Shown here: piece by piece, positions 34,706 to 43,647 of the stretch | Numbering within the stretch: position 1 is the first letter of the stretch | Layout of the letters: the number at the start of each line of letters is the position of its first letter | Source of the DNA: CAYFYS01 sp965202905 | Lineage (GTDB): Bacteria; Pseudomonadota; Alphaproteobacteria; MPNO01 | Length of the DNA stretch: 64,000 nt | Direction of reading: 5' to 3' | Assembly (NCBI GenBank): GCA_965202905.1 | Contig: OZ241868.1 | Span: forward strand, 62,001-126,000 | Made by a program: the position numbers and the translations under genes | Notes under the pieces: model-generated | The model's database searches: none | What the model was told of the DNA's origin: nothing | What the model saw: the letters and a program-made list of their open reading frames with translations, nothing else

Positions 34706-35770
34706 ATGCACGACTCGGAACGCAACACGCTCGCCGGGAGTGTCGGCGCAGACGACGACCGGGCGCCCCCGGACGAGCTTTCGCGCCGGCTGCTGACGTT
34801 CTTGCGGGAGCGGCTGGGCGACACCCGGGTCGGCTATGTCGAGCCGCCGTTTCGGATGCCCGGCGGCAACCTCGCCCGTGTCTATCGTTTTCGGCTGCGC
34901 GGCGCACCGTCCGGGCTGGATGGCGCGTTGGTGCTGCGCCTCTACCCGTGTGTGCGCCGTCTCGGCTCGAGCGCCGGCGACGCGGGCCAGATCCGGCGCG
35001 AGCGCGACCGGGTCCTGCGCGAACGGGTCTTCCTGGATACTCTCGCCGGCGCGGGCTATCCGGTTCCCCGCGTCCATCTCGCCGGCGCGGACATTACGAT
35101 TCTCGGCGGCCCTTTCCTGATCCTGCAATTCCTCGCGGGCGACAGCATGATGTCGGCGCCGGTCGAAGACTTGCCCGATCTGCTGGGCGCGGCGCACGCC
35201 GCCCTGCACCGCGTCGATCCCGAGCCCGCCATGCGGCTGTTTCCCGGCATGGGACCGGACGCGCCGCGGTTCCGCCTCGATCTCGACGACGAACTGCGCG
35301 CGCTCGCGGACTGGTCGCGGGACCGGCCCCTGTTCCGCCCGGCCGTCGCGTGGCTGGCGGCGAATCGGCCGCCGGACCCGCCGCGCCCGGTGATCTGTCA
35401 CGGAGATTTCCATCCGTTCAACGTCTTGATCCGGGGCGGCGAGGTCGCCGGCGTGCTCGACTGGTCGGATGTCGCCGTGGCGCCGGCCGAGATGGACGTG
35501 GCGCGCTCGGCCATGTTCGTCGTCTTCTTTGGGCGGCGGATCGTCCCGCTCCGGGATCCGGAGGGCGCCGCGGACGCCTATCTCGCAGCCTATCGCAAGC
35601 ACGAACCGTTGGACGACCGCAGGCTGGACTTCTTTCGGGTCTGGCTCGCCGTGCTTGCGCTCATCAATCCCGGCGGCGGCTGGCCGCGCTGGCAGCAGCC
35701 CGGGATCCCGGCAGAGCTGGCCGCCGAAATCCGGCGCATCGCCGGGGTCGGGATCCCCGTTCACCAGTAG
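34706..35770 (+). CDS. Aminoglycoside phosphotransferase-family (APH) kinase
   Basis: 354 residues. The kinase-like fold has the Brenner motif VICHGDFHPFNVLIRGG (catalytic Asp) and the metal-binding LDWSDVAVAPAEMDVARS. The N-terminal lobe has FRMPGGNLARVYRFRLRG and LVLRLYP. Family members phosphorylate antibiotics, sugars or other metabolites; a choline or homoserine kinase-like role is possible. Next to a RiPP locus, a self-resistance or peptide-modifying kinase is conceivable but unproven. ATG 34706 is the first plausible start. It overlaps the stop of the oppositely oriented 2OG oxygenase gene by 10 bases. Confidence 0.8.
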   Translation: MHDSERNTLAGSVGADDDRAPPDELSRRLLTFLRERLGDTRVGYVEPPFRMPGGNLARVYRFRLRGAPSGLDGALVLRLYPCVRRLGSSAGDAGQIRRERDRVLRERVFLDTLAGAGYPVPRVHLAGADITILGGPFLILQFLAGDSMMSAPVEDLPDLLGAAHAALHRVDPEPAMRLFPGMGPDAPRFRLDLDDELRALADWSRDRPLFRPAVAWLAANRPPDPPRPVICHGDFHPFNVLIRGGEVAGVLDWSDVAVAPAEMDVARSAMFVVFFGRRIVPLRDPEGAADAYLAAYRKHEPLDDRRLDFFRVWLAVLALINPGGGWPRWQQPGIPAELAAEIRRIAGVGIPVHQ

Positions 35771-36453
35771 AGCCGGTAGCCGTCCCGTCCCGGCAGCGCG
35801 TGCCCCTGGAGGGTGACGCGCATGTCGTCGAGGCGGACGCCGCCCCGCGCCGGCGCGATACGGTGCAGCAGCAGCCCGGAATGGCACACCATCTCGCCTT
35901 CCCGATACGGGATATAGTCGGGCGCCCGTTCCCGGCCGACCGCCTCCAGGTCGGTCATGCCCGACGCGTCGTATTCCGCCTTGGTAAAGTCCCAGAGATG
36001 CAGCCCCGCGCCGGAACGCGGCAGGCGTATGGCGAGCGTATAGGAGAGCGGCCGCGAGAAGTCGGGTTCGTTTTCCGCCTCCCACTCGATCCCGGAATAC
36101 TGGAGGTCGAAATGAATCCTGCCGAGCGGGCGCTTGAACGCCTCATGCGCGAGGAAGATGTGGAAGCCCGGCCGCGCGGCGCGCGGCTCGAACGCGACCT
36201 CCGCCCCGAGATGGCCGCGAAGCGCCCCTAGCAGGCGCTCGTACAGCCAGCCGAACTCCTGCTCGAGCACGGGGTTGAACCGCGCCGCCCTGGTGCCATA
36301 TTCGCCGCGGCCGGTGTCGAGATAGCTCGCCGCTCCCAGCGTGTAGAACGGCAGCCCCGGATAGCGTGGCTCCCAGAGCTCTTTCCGTGCTTCGATCCCC
36401 TCGACCGCGCGGCCGCATTCCTCGGGCGTCAGCAGAGCGAGATGCGCGACCAT
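35761..36453 (-). CDS. 2-oxoglutarate/Fe(II) oxygenase-like protein
   Basis: About 230 residues. The likely iron site is LGRIHFDLQYSGIEW (HxD) with a distal His in VCHSGLLLHRIAPARG, and an Arg for 2-oxoglutarate in DMRVTLQGHALPGRDGYRL. Strand pattern and length fit a double-stranded beta-helix oxygenase. In a RiPP setting it could hydroxylate side chains of the peptide; alternatively it belongs to unrelated metabolism. ATG 36453 is used. The in-frame GTG at 36462 would add three residues and cannot be ruled out, because neither has a well-spaced ribosome site. Confidence 0.7.
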   Translation of the reverse strand: MVAHLALLTPEECGRAVEGIEARKELWEPRYPGLPFYTLGAASYLDTGRGEYGTRAARFNPVLEQEFGWLYERLLGALRGHLGAEVAFEPRAARPGFHIFLAHEAFKRPLGRIHFDLQYSGIEWEAENEPDFSRPLSYTLAIRLPRSGAGLHLWDFTKAEYDASGMTDLEAVGRERAPDYIPYREGEMVCHSGLLLHRIAPARGGVRLDDMRVTLQGHALPGRDGYRLYW

Positions 36454-36569
36454 CGCCTCCACCGTTGCGGTCCCGGCCGGACGGGGCTACGCTCGCGCGC
36501 CGTCCGGCATATTCCCTCCGACCCGATTCGCCGCGGGCCCGTTCGCGCCGGCGCAGGAGGAAGCGAGCG

Positions 36570-37457
36570 ATGACCTCTCGACTGGCGGAGCGCTATTTCG
36601 ATCAGGGCTATGTCCATGTCTCCGGCGTGTTCGGCGCCGACCGGACCGCCGCGGCGATCCGCGCGGTCGAGGCGCTGCCCGCCTGGATCCGGGCGACGAC
36701 CGGCGATCCCGACATCCAGCGCGTCCAGCCGTTGCAGTCCTGCGCCGCGCTGGCGGACGCGGGCTGGCTTGCGGCGTTCTACGACAATCGGGAACTCGAC
36801 CGGATCGTCGGCGAGATCTTCGCCGCCAGCATCGCGCCGGCCCCGAAGATGTCGCGCGATCACCGGGTGACCGGGCTGTTGATCGATCCGCGCGACCGGT
36901 GGTGGTCCACCGGGCTGCATCGCGATTACCGGGACTTCCTGCCCGGCCTGGACGTCGAGGCGTGGCGGGCGAAGGGCGAGGACCCGAGGTTCTTCAACCA
37001 GGTCAACATTCCGCTGCTGCCCGATGCGAGCTTCTGGGTCGTGCCCGGCTCGCACCGGCGCGACGACCGCGGCGACGAGGCGGAGATGGTGCGCGAGCGC
37101 CTCCGCTACCGTCCCGACCGGGCGGAAACTCCGGAACGGGCGCGGGCGCGGCAGGACGCGCTGATCGCCGGGCTGACGGCCTGCGGCGCGGTCAACATCG
37201 CGGCGCGCCCCGGCGATCTGGTCATCTACCGCAGCAACATGCTGCATTGCGGCATGTATCGGCCCGGTGCCCCGCGGCTCACCCTTCACGACGCCGTCTA
37301 TTCCCCGGAATGGCATCGCTACGCGCTCGAAGTCATCCGCCCCCCGGGCCGCCGCCGGGGTCCGGATCCTGCCCGGAAGCCAGCTTCGCGTGGCGCACCC
37401 AGAGGACCGCGTGGCGCCGCCAGCGCTCGATCCGCTGACGATGGCTCACCCGCATGA
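36570..37457 (+). CDS. Phytanoyl-CoA dioxygenase (PhyH)-family oxygenase
   Basis: 295 residues starting MTSRLAERYFDQGYVHVSGV. The iron ligands are in WWSTGLHRDYRDFLPG (HxD), with the distal His in SNMLHCGMYRPGAPRLTLHD and the 2OG-binding Arg close by. FWVVPGSHRRD is a further family hallmark. PhyH proteins hydroxylate small molecules and peptide-like natural products, so tailoring of the RiPP is possible (inference). The last 50 residues are Arg/Pro/Gly-rich and look like readthrough; the 3' end overlaps the convergent NlpC/P60 gene by 125 bases. CAGGAGG lies 9 bases upstream of ATG. Confidence 0.82.
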   Translation: MTSRLAERYFDQGYVHVSGVFGADRTAAAIRAVEALPAWIRATTGDPDIQRVQPLQSCAALADAGWLAAFYDNRELDRIVGEIFAASIAPAPKMSRDHRVTGLLIDPRDRWWSTGLHRDYRDFLPGLDVEAWRAKGEDPRFFNQVNIPLLPDASFWVVPGSHRRDDRGDEAEMVRERLRYRPDRAETPERARARQDALIAGLTACGAVNIAARPGDLVIYRSNMLHCGMYRPGAPRLTLHDAVYSPEWHRYALEVIRPPGRRRGPDPARKPASRGAPRGPRGAASARSADDGSPA

Positions 37458-38139
37458 GGTCGAAGGGTATCACCGCCGCCGGGTGATGCAGCATCCATTC
37501 GTCGTCCAGCACGACGGCGGCATGATTGGGCACGTCGGAGCGCATCCGGAACATGACGCTGTCGCCGGCGCGCACATCGCCTTCGTCGATCGGCTCGAAC
37601 CCGGCCTGCCGGAACCCTTCCCGATACATGTCCATCCCCTCCACCCACCAGTTCCAGTCGCGCGGAAATTCGGGCAGCGAAATGTCCCATTGCATCCGAT
37701 ACCAGTCGCGGACGAGCGAATAGCAGTCGGTCACACCGTGCCGGAAGGGCCGATTCAGCAAGGCCGGTCTGGGGCACTGATCGCCGAACCAGAATGGCGG
37801 ATAGGACCGGATCGAGTCGCAGACCACGACGCCGAACGGCGCCGCGAGCGACGCCTGCGCGCGCATCTCGGCGGCACTCGGGGTGAACAGCAGCAGGGGC
37901 GCCTCCTCGCCCTCGGGCGAGGGGTGGGCCAGCACGACCGCGAGCAAAGCGCCGTGCCTCGCCGCCATCCGCTGCAGCGCCGCCGCATCGATTCGGAAGG
38001 TCGCGCGGTTGGCGTCGGCGACCTCGGTCACCGGACGATAGACGGGCGCGGTCTCGCCCTGGAACACTGCGCCGCACGCCGCGCGCGGATACATCTCCCG
38101 GGCGTGGGCCAGCATGGCCTCGTGCAAGTCGTCGAACAT
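37333..38139 (-). CDS. Phage gpK-like protein: MPN/JAB-like domain plus NlpC/P60 domain
   Basis: 268 residues starting MFDDLHEAMLAHAREMYPRA. The N-terminal half follows the MPN/JAB layout (CGAVFQG, then LAVVLAHPSPEGEEAPLLLF with TPSAAEM), but the first metal His and the Asp of the JAMM motif are not obvious. The C-terminal half is NlpC/P60-like: Cys in HGVTDCYSLVRDWYRMQW and His in SDVPNHAAVVLDDEWMLHH. This is the architecture of lambda gpK and related tail-assembly peptidases. No tail genes flank it; instead it sits divergent from the YcaO gene. The C-terminal tail overlaps the PhyH gene. Confidence 0.75.
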   Translation of the reverse strand: MFDDLHEAMLAHAREMYPRAACGAVFQGETAPVYRPVTEVADANRATFRIDAAALQRMAARHGALLAVVLAHPSPEGEEAPLLLFTPSAAEMRAQASLAAPFGVVVCDSIRSYPPFWFGDQCPRPALLNRPFRHGVTDCYSLVRDWYRMQWDISLPEFPRDWNWWVEGMDMYREGFRQAGFEPIDEGDVRAGDSVMFRMRSDVPNHAAVVLDDEWMLHHPAAVIPFDLMRVSHRQRIERWRRHAVLWVRHAKLASGQDPDPGGGPGGG

Positions 38140-38304
38140 CGGACCGTCGGACCTCGAAAGCAAGGAGTTGCGCGGTGTCGCCGGGCGCCCCGGCAACCGG
38201 AGCGTCCGGTCTCCGGACGCTCGATTATACCCGGATGGTCTGGTCGAGTGTACATGAAGGATCGAATGCTTTCCGTCTCGATGAACGGCCCGGTTTCGGA
38301 CCTC

Positions 38305-38338
38305 GAACATCGGACCGCAAAGAACCTCGGACCGCAAA
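38305..38338. repeat. 17-bp tandem duplication upstream of the YcaO gene
   Basis: GAACATCGGACCGCAAA is followed directly by GAACCTCGGACCGCAAA. The region 38140-38407 between the divergent NlpC/P60 and YcaO genes contains no gene and must carry the promoter of the RiPP biosynthetic operon. Confidence 0.85.
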
Positions 38339-38407
38339 TCCGGGAACGGGTGCGGGTTGCGCGCTGCAGGCTATACCGCGCGGCCGGACTGTGCTATGGT
38401 CTTGCCC

Positions 38408-40762
38408 ATGAAAACCTCCGAACCGACGCGCGCGCCGAAGCTCGACCTGTTCAGCGAGAACCGGGCGCTGTGGAAAACCACGCCGGGCGACCGGGGCATC
38501 GTCGAACGGCCGATGCTCGCGCCGCATCTCGAGTTCCGTCCGATTTCCGGCGAGGTGGCGATGCTGGTCTCGGAGACCTTCAACACGCTGCTCTACGGGC
38601 AGCGCTATCTCGACCTGCTGCCGCTGGTCGACGGCGCCCGCTCCCGCCACGAGATCGCCGCCACGCTGGCGGGCCGGCACTCGACGATCGAGGTCCAGAC
38701 CGCGCTGGTTTCGCTCGCCTCGAAAGGGCATCTCGTGTCGGCGGAGTTCGACATGGACCGCCGGGCTGCGGCCTTCTGGAGTTCGTTCGGCGTCTCGCCC
38801 CGCCGGGCGGAAGAGCGGCTCGCCGCCGCGCGGGTGAGCGTCGCCGGAGACGATGGCGGTCTTGCCGCCGCGCTGACGAGCATGGGCGTCGCCACGGTCG
38901 AAGACGACCCGACCCTCGCCGTCGTCGTCACCGAGGACTATCTGAACAAGGTCCATGCCGAGCGCAACCGGCGTCACCTCGCCTCCGGGACACCCTGGAT
39001 GCTGGTGAAGCCCGGCGGCGTCTGGCCGCTGTTCGGCCCCGTCTTCGACCCGGTCCTCCGCCCCGGCGAGGGGGGCGCCGCCGCCCGGCCGTGCTGGGCT
39101 TGTCTGTCCCACCGCATCAGCGGCAACCGCGAGGTCGAGAACTTCCTGCGCGCGGTCTCGGGCGACGCCGCCGCGATCCTGCCCCGGGCCGAATCGCCCG
39201 CCTTCGCGGCGGCGCTGCGCGGCCTTGCCGCCACCGAGATCGCCAAGTGGATCGTGCTGGAGGATATCTCCCTGCTGCACGAGCACGCGATCTCGCTCGA
39301 CCTCTTCGGCCTCAACAGCGAGCACCACCGCGTCGCGCGGCGGCCGCAATGCGCCGCCTGCGGCGACGAGGGGCTGCACCGGCCCGACCGCCCCCCGGCG
39401 CCGGTGCGCCTGCAACCGAGCCCGAAGCCGGTCCACAACAGCGGCGGCCTGCGCTCCGTGCCGCCGGAGGAGACGGTGCGGCGCTACCGGCATCTTATCA
39501 GCCCGCTCAGCGGGGTGGTGACGCAGCTCACGCGGATCACCGACGAGGCCGACCCCTGGCTCACCGTCCACTGGGCCGGCAGCAACCTGGCGGTGCGCAC
39601 CGACAGCCTGATCTCGCTGCGCAGCAGTCTGCGCACCAAGAGTTCCGGCAAGGGCGCGACCCCCGAACAGTCGGAAGCGAGCGCGCTCTGCGAGGCGGTC
39701 GAGCGCTATTCCGGCTCCTTCCACGGCGACGAGATCGCCCGCCGCGGGCGCTTTGTCGATTTCGCCGACGGCGAGGCGATCCACCCGAAAGAAATCCAAC
39801 ATTTCAGCGACCGGCAGTATGAGAACGCCGCGGCCATCAACGCCCGCAACTTCCGCTTCTACTACGTCCCGCAGCGCTTCGACCCGACCGTCGAAAAGGA
39901 CTGGACGCCGGTCTGGTCGCTGACCGCCGGCCGGCACCGATGGCTGCCCACCGAGATGCTCTACTTCGCCAAGCCGGGCGGCCAGGTCGTCCACTGCCCG
40001 CCGGACTCGAACGGCTGCGCCGCCGGCAACACCCTCGAGGAAGCCATTCTCCAAGGCTTCTTCGAACTGGTGGAGCGCGACGCCTTCGCCTGCTGGTGGT
40101 ACAACCGCGTCTCGCTGCCCGAACTCGATCTCGACAGTTTCGACGACGCCTATCTCTCCGCCGCGCGCGACTATTACCGGACCCACAACCGCGAGATGTG
40201 GGTGCTGGACGCGACCGTCGATCTCGGCATCCCGGTCTTCGTCGCCGTCTCGCGCCGCACCGACAAGGAAGCCGAGGACATCCTGTACTCCGCCGGCGCC
40301 CATCTCGATCCGCACATCGCGGCCCTGCGGGCGGTCTGCGAGCTGAACCAGTATTTCTGCGGCATCCGGGACGCCAAGGCGGACGGCAGCGGCTATCTCT
40401 ACGACGATCCGGAGTCGCTGTGGTGGTGGCGTAACGCGAAGATCGCCGACCACCCCTATATGCTGCCGCGCGGCTCGGCGCGGCGGGGTCGGGCGGACTA
40501 CCCGCCGCCGCAGACCGCCGACATTCGCGACGATGTGGAGTTCTGCCGCGCCCTGGTCGAGGCCAAGGGCATGGAGTTCCTCGTCCTCGACCAGACCCGG
40601 CCCGATGTCGGAATGCCGGTCGCGCGGGTGATCGTGCCCGGGCTGCGCCATTTCTGGGCCCGTTTCGACGCCGGGCGGCTTTACGACGTGCCGGTCGCGC
40701 TGGGGTGGCTCGACGCGCCCACCGCCGAGGCCGACCTCAACCCGGTCCCGGTATTCATCTGA
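38408..40762 (+). CDS. TOMM cyclodehydratase: fused ThiF-like (C) and YcaO (D) domains
   Basis: 784 residues. The first 370 form a ThiF/E1-like partner domain with a zinc site made of two CxxC pairs (PCWACLSH and PQCAACGDEG). The YcaO domain follows: KSSGKGATPEQSEASALCEA, then CEAVERYSGSFHGDE, NGCAAGNTLEEAILQGFFEL and VERDAFACWWYN, ending in a Pro-rich NPVPVFI tail as in authentic cyclodehydratases. It should use ATP to turn Cys, Ser or Thr of a precursor core into azolines. ATG 38408 is used; ATG 38396 would add four residues. It opens an operon with the epimerase, SagB and LanM genes. Confidence 0.93.
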   Translation: MKTSEPTRAPKLDLFSENRALWKTTPGDRGIVERPMLAPHLEFRPISGEVAMLVSETFNTLLYGQRYLDLLPLVDGARSRHEIAATLAGRHSTIEVQTALVSLASKGHLVSAEFDMDRRAAAFWSSFGVSPRRAEERLAAARVSVAGDDGGLAAALTSMGVATVEDDPTLAVVVTEDYLNKVHAERNRRHLASGTPWMLVKPGGVWPLFGPVFDPVLRPGEGGAAARPCWACLSHRISGNREVENFLRAVSGDAAAILPRAESPAFAAALRGLAATEIAKWIVLEDISLLHEHAISLDLFGLNSEHHRVARRPQCAACGDEGLHRPDRPPAPVRLQPSPKPVHNSGGLRSVPPEETVRRYRHLISPLSGVVTQLTRITDEADPWLTVHWAGSNLAVRTDSLISLRSSLRTKSSGKGATPEQSEASALCEAVERYSGSFHGDEIARRGRFVDFADGEAIHPKEIQHFSDRQYENAAAINARNFRFYYVPQRFDPTVEKDWTPVWSLTAGRHRWLPTEMLYFAKPGGQVVHCPPDSNGCAAGNTLEEAILQGFFELVERDAFACWWYNRVSLPELDLDSFDDAYLSAARDYYRTHNREMWVLDATVDLGIPVFVAVSRRTDKEAEDILYSAGAHLDPHIAALRAVCELNQYFCGIRDAKADGSGYLYDDPESLWWWRNAKIADHPYMLPRGSARRGRADYPPPQTADIRDDVEFCRALVEAKGMEFLVLDQTRPDVGMPVARVIVPGLRHFWARFDAGRLYDVPVALGWLDAPTAEADLNPVPVFI

Positions 40763-40776
40763 GGGGCGGGGCCGAC

Positions 40777-42228
40777 ATGGCGGACGGCGAACGGCGGATC
40801 TTCGCGCAGGTCAAGCGTTTCCGCGACACCTGGGTCGGCGACGACCGGTTCCGCCGCGCCGTCCGCGCCGATCCGGCGGCGGCCGCCGCCGGGGCGGGGC
40901 TGGGCATCGACCCGCGGCCGCTCGCCGCGCTCTGGGATCCTTCGGCGCCGGCCGCCTCCGCCGACAGTCCCGAAGGCCGCGCCGACCGGCGCATTCACGC
41001 GCTGGGGCAGACCTATCTCGATTTTTGCGCCGATGATACCGGCGCCGCGGAACCCTATCGCGCGTGGCGGACCCGCCAGCGCGCCCGCGCCGCCTTCGCG
41101 CAGGGCAGGGTCATCTCGCCGATCTCGCTGCACCTGCCCTTCGCCGTGGAACTCACCCAGGGCTGCTCGCTCGGCTGCTGGTTCTGCGGCCTCTCCGCCG
41201 CCCCCCTGAAGGCTGTGCTGCCGACCGATCTCGATGCTTGGCAACGGATGCTGGAGGCGCTGCGCGCGGTCTTCGGCGAGAGCGCGGCGCGCGGCTTTCT
41301 CTACTGGGCGACCGACCCGCTCGACCATCCCGACTACGAGGCCTATGGCGAGGTGTTTCGCCGCGTCCTCGGGCGCTTTCCGGCGACCACGACGGCGGCG
41401 CCGCTGGCCGATCTTTCCCGCACCCGCGCGCTGATGGCGCGGGCGCGGGAGGGGGACTGTCCGGGGCTGCGCTTCTCGGTGGTTTCGCGTCGCCAGCTCG
41501 ACGAAATCCACGCCGCGTTCCCGGCCGAGGAGCTGGCCGACATCGACCTTGTCATGGTCAACCGCGAGTCCGTGCTCGCGCTCGCCGAGACCGGCCATCA
41601 CCGCCGCAAGGCCGAGCGCTTGCCGGAGCGCGTGGCGCTCGACCGGCGCAAGCTCGCCATACACGACGACGGGCGTGGCGACGAGGAGATTTTCACCCAC
41701 CGCACCATCGCCTGCGTCTCCGGCTTCCTGATCGAGCCGGTTCCGGGCCGCCTCCGCCTGATCTCGCCCGAACCCTCGTCCGAGCGCTGGCCCGACGGCT
41801 ATGTGGTCTTCGACGAGGCGCGCTTCGGCGATGCGGAGGAGTTCGCCCGGGCGCTCGACCGGATGGTCCGCCGCAACATGACGCCGGATCCGCCGGAGCG
41901 GCTGGCGCTCCAGCGCGGCGTGACGGTGAGGGCGAAGACGCGGACTGCGGTCGAGGCCGAAGGCCGCGGCCACCTTGTGACGTTCCACTCCCGGCGCCGC
42001 GACCTCGCCGGCCTGCCGGCACTTGCCGAGGCGTTTCGCGGCGGCGCCCGGCTGGACGACGCGGTGCGGCGCGTCGCCGCCGCGTTCGGCGTCGCGCCCC
42101 ACCTCATGCGCCGCGACGCGGTCGATCTCTGGCGTCAGGGCGTACTGGTCGAGCCGGCCTTCTCCTTCGCGGATGCCGGGGAGGGGGCGCCCGCCACCCT
42201 GGAGACGGCCGGGGAGACGGCCGGATGA
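40777..42228 (+). CDS. Radical SAM RiPP amino-acid epimerase, PoyD-like
   Basis: 483 residues. The [4Fe-4S] cysteines are C130, C134 and C137 in ELTQGCSLGCWFCGLSAAPL, followed by GFLYWATDPLDHPDYEAYGE and LGRFPATTTAAPLADLSRTR. These segments match my memory of proteusin epimerases of the PoyD/OspD type, which turn L-residues into D-residues in the core. The N-terminal 50 residues (FRDTWVGDDRFRRAVRADP, then GLGIDP) resemble an NHLP leader helix and may take part in leader recognition. GAGGGGCGGGG precedes ATG 40777. The stop overlaps the SagB start (ATGA). Confidence 0.85.
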   Translation: MADGERRIFAQVKRFRDTWVGDDRFRRAVRADPAAAAAGAGLGIDPRPLAALWDPSAPAASADSPEGRADRRIHALGQTYLDFCADDTGAAEPYRAWRTRQRARAAFAQGRVISPISLHLPFAVELTQGCSLGCWFCGLSAAPLKAVLPTDLDAWQRMLEALRAVFGESAARGFLYWATDPLDHPDYEAYGEVFRRVLGRFPATTTAAPLADLSRTRALMARAREGDCPGLRFSVVSRRQLDEIHAAFPAEELADIDLVMVNRESVLALAETGHHRRKAERLPERVALDRRKLAIHDDGRGDEEIFTHRTIACVSGFLIEPVPGRLRLISPEPSSERWPDGYVVFDEARFGDAEEFARALDRMVRRNMTPDPPERLALQRGVTVRAKTRTAVEAEGRGHLVTFHSRRRDLAGLPALAEAFRGGARLDDAVRRVAAAFGVAPHLMRRDAVDLWRQGVLVEPAFSFADAGEGAPATLETAGETAG

Positions 42229-43610
42229 GCTTCCTCGATCTGGTTAACGAGCCGGCGATCCGGGTCCGTTTCCGCCCCGGCTGGGAGACGATCGGCAAGT
42301 CCGGTGACGGCGCGTCCTGCGTCGTCAAGGGGACGTTCGGCGAGACCTTGCCGCTGGGGGCCTACGCGCCGGAGTTCGAGGCCGGGAACCCGGGCCTCGC
42401 CGTCGGCGCGCCGCTTACCGCGTTGCGCGACGCGATCATCCGGGATGCGGGTGCGCAGCGCGCCGCCGCCTATATGCTGCTGTTGCAGCGTCTCGTCCGA
42501 TTCGGCCTGATCGAGTTTCCTCTCGTCGACGCGGAGGGCGAGCGCGCGGTGGCGCTGCCGCAGCGGGACGCTTTCACGCCCGCCCTGGCCCCGGAAATTC
42601 CCCCCGCGGGCCGCCAGCTCGACCGCTTCGCCTGCCTGCGGCGCGACGGCGGCGCCTGGCTGCTGGAATCGCCGCTCTGCGGCGGCCGCTTCGCCTTCGC
42701 CGACCTGGCGGCGCTCGATGCGCCGCTGGTCCGCCGCGCCCTCGCGGCGGCGGGGTTCCTCGAAACCGGGGAGGCGGGGGAAGCGCGCGCGCGCGGCGAG
42801 GCGCTCGCCCAGTGGGAGTTCCACGACCTGCTGTTTCACGGCCACAGCCGCATGGGCTGGCACCGCGACGCGCTCGGCGCGATGTTCCCGTTCATCGGCG
42901 AGATCGACCCGCCGCCGGCGGCCCGTCCGCCCTGGCCCGGCGAGCGCATCGCGCTGGCCCGCGCGCCGAACGACACCGGCGCGGAGGCGTTCGCCGAAGT
43001 GCTGGAGCGCCGGCGCTCGGAGCGCTTCTACGACGAGTCCCGCCCGATCTCGCTGCGCGATCTCGGCGCGCTGCTCGACCGCGCCGCGCGGGTGCGCTGG
43101 ACCGGCGAGGTCCAGGTCGGCAACTTCCAGGGCCGCACCGGCGGGTTCGAAATCTCGCGCCGTCCTTATCCCAATGGCGGCGCGAGCTACGAATTCGAGA
43201 TCTATCCCGTCGTCGATCGCTGCGACGGCCTCGAATCCGGTTTCTACCACTACGACGCAGGGACTCACGAGCTGGTGCGCCTGTCGGGCCGCACGCCCGC
43301 GGTCGAGCGGATGCTCGCCGATGCCGGGGGGGCGACCGCCGGCCAGGCCGACCCGCAGATCGTGCTCGCCATCGCCGCGCGCTTCGCCCGCGTGATGTGG
43401 AAATACCGCTCGATCTCCTACGCCGTCATCCTGCGCAACGCCGGCGCGCTCTACCAGACCCTCTATCTGGCGGCGACCGAGCTCGGCCTCTCCCCCTGCG
43501 GCATCGGCTGCGGCGACGCGGCGCTGTTCGCCGCCGCTACCGGCCTCGATCCCACGGTCGAGGGCACGGTCGGCGATTTCATTCTCGGCGGCCGGCCCCA
43601 GCCCTCGTGA
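42225..43610 (+). CDS. SagB-type FMN-dependent dehydrogenase (azoline oxidase)
   Basis: 461 residues. The C-terminal 220 residues form a nitroreductase-fold SagB domain: VLERRRSERFYDESRPISLR, then YEFEIYPVVDRCDGLESGFY, KYRSISYAVILRNAGALYQT and LYLAATELGLSPCGIGCGD. It oxidises azolines made by the YcaO protein to aromatic thiazoles or oxazoles, using FMN and O2. The first 230 residues are a less conserved domain of unknown role, perhaps for peptide binding. ATG overlaps the epimerase stop (ATGA), so production is coupled. Confidence 0.9.
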   Translation: MSFLDLVNEPAIRVRFRPGWETIGKSGDGASCVVKGTFGETLPLGAYAPEFEAGNPGLAVGAPLTALRDAIIRDAGAQRAAAYMLLLQRLVRFGLIEFPLVDAEGERAVALPQRDAFTPALAPEIPPAGRQLDRFACLRRDGGAWLLESPLCGGRFAFADLAALDAPLVRRALAAAGFLETGEAGEARARGEALAQWEFHDLLFHGHSRMGWHRDALGAMFPFIGEIDPPPAARPPWPGERIALARAPNDTGAEAFAEVLERRRSERFYDESRPISLRDLGALLDRAARVRWTGEVQVGNFQGRTGGFEISRRPYPNGGASYEFEIYPVVDRCDGLESGFYHYDAGTHELVRLSGRTPAVERMLADAGGATAGQADPQIVLAIAARFARVMWKYRSISYAVILRNAGALYQTLYLAATELGLSPCGIGCGDAALFAAATGLDPTVEGTVGDFILGGRPQPS

Positions 43611-43647
43611 GCTCTCCTCGTCAGCGTCCCCGTGTGAGCTTCCCGTC

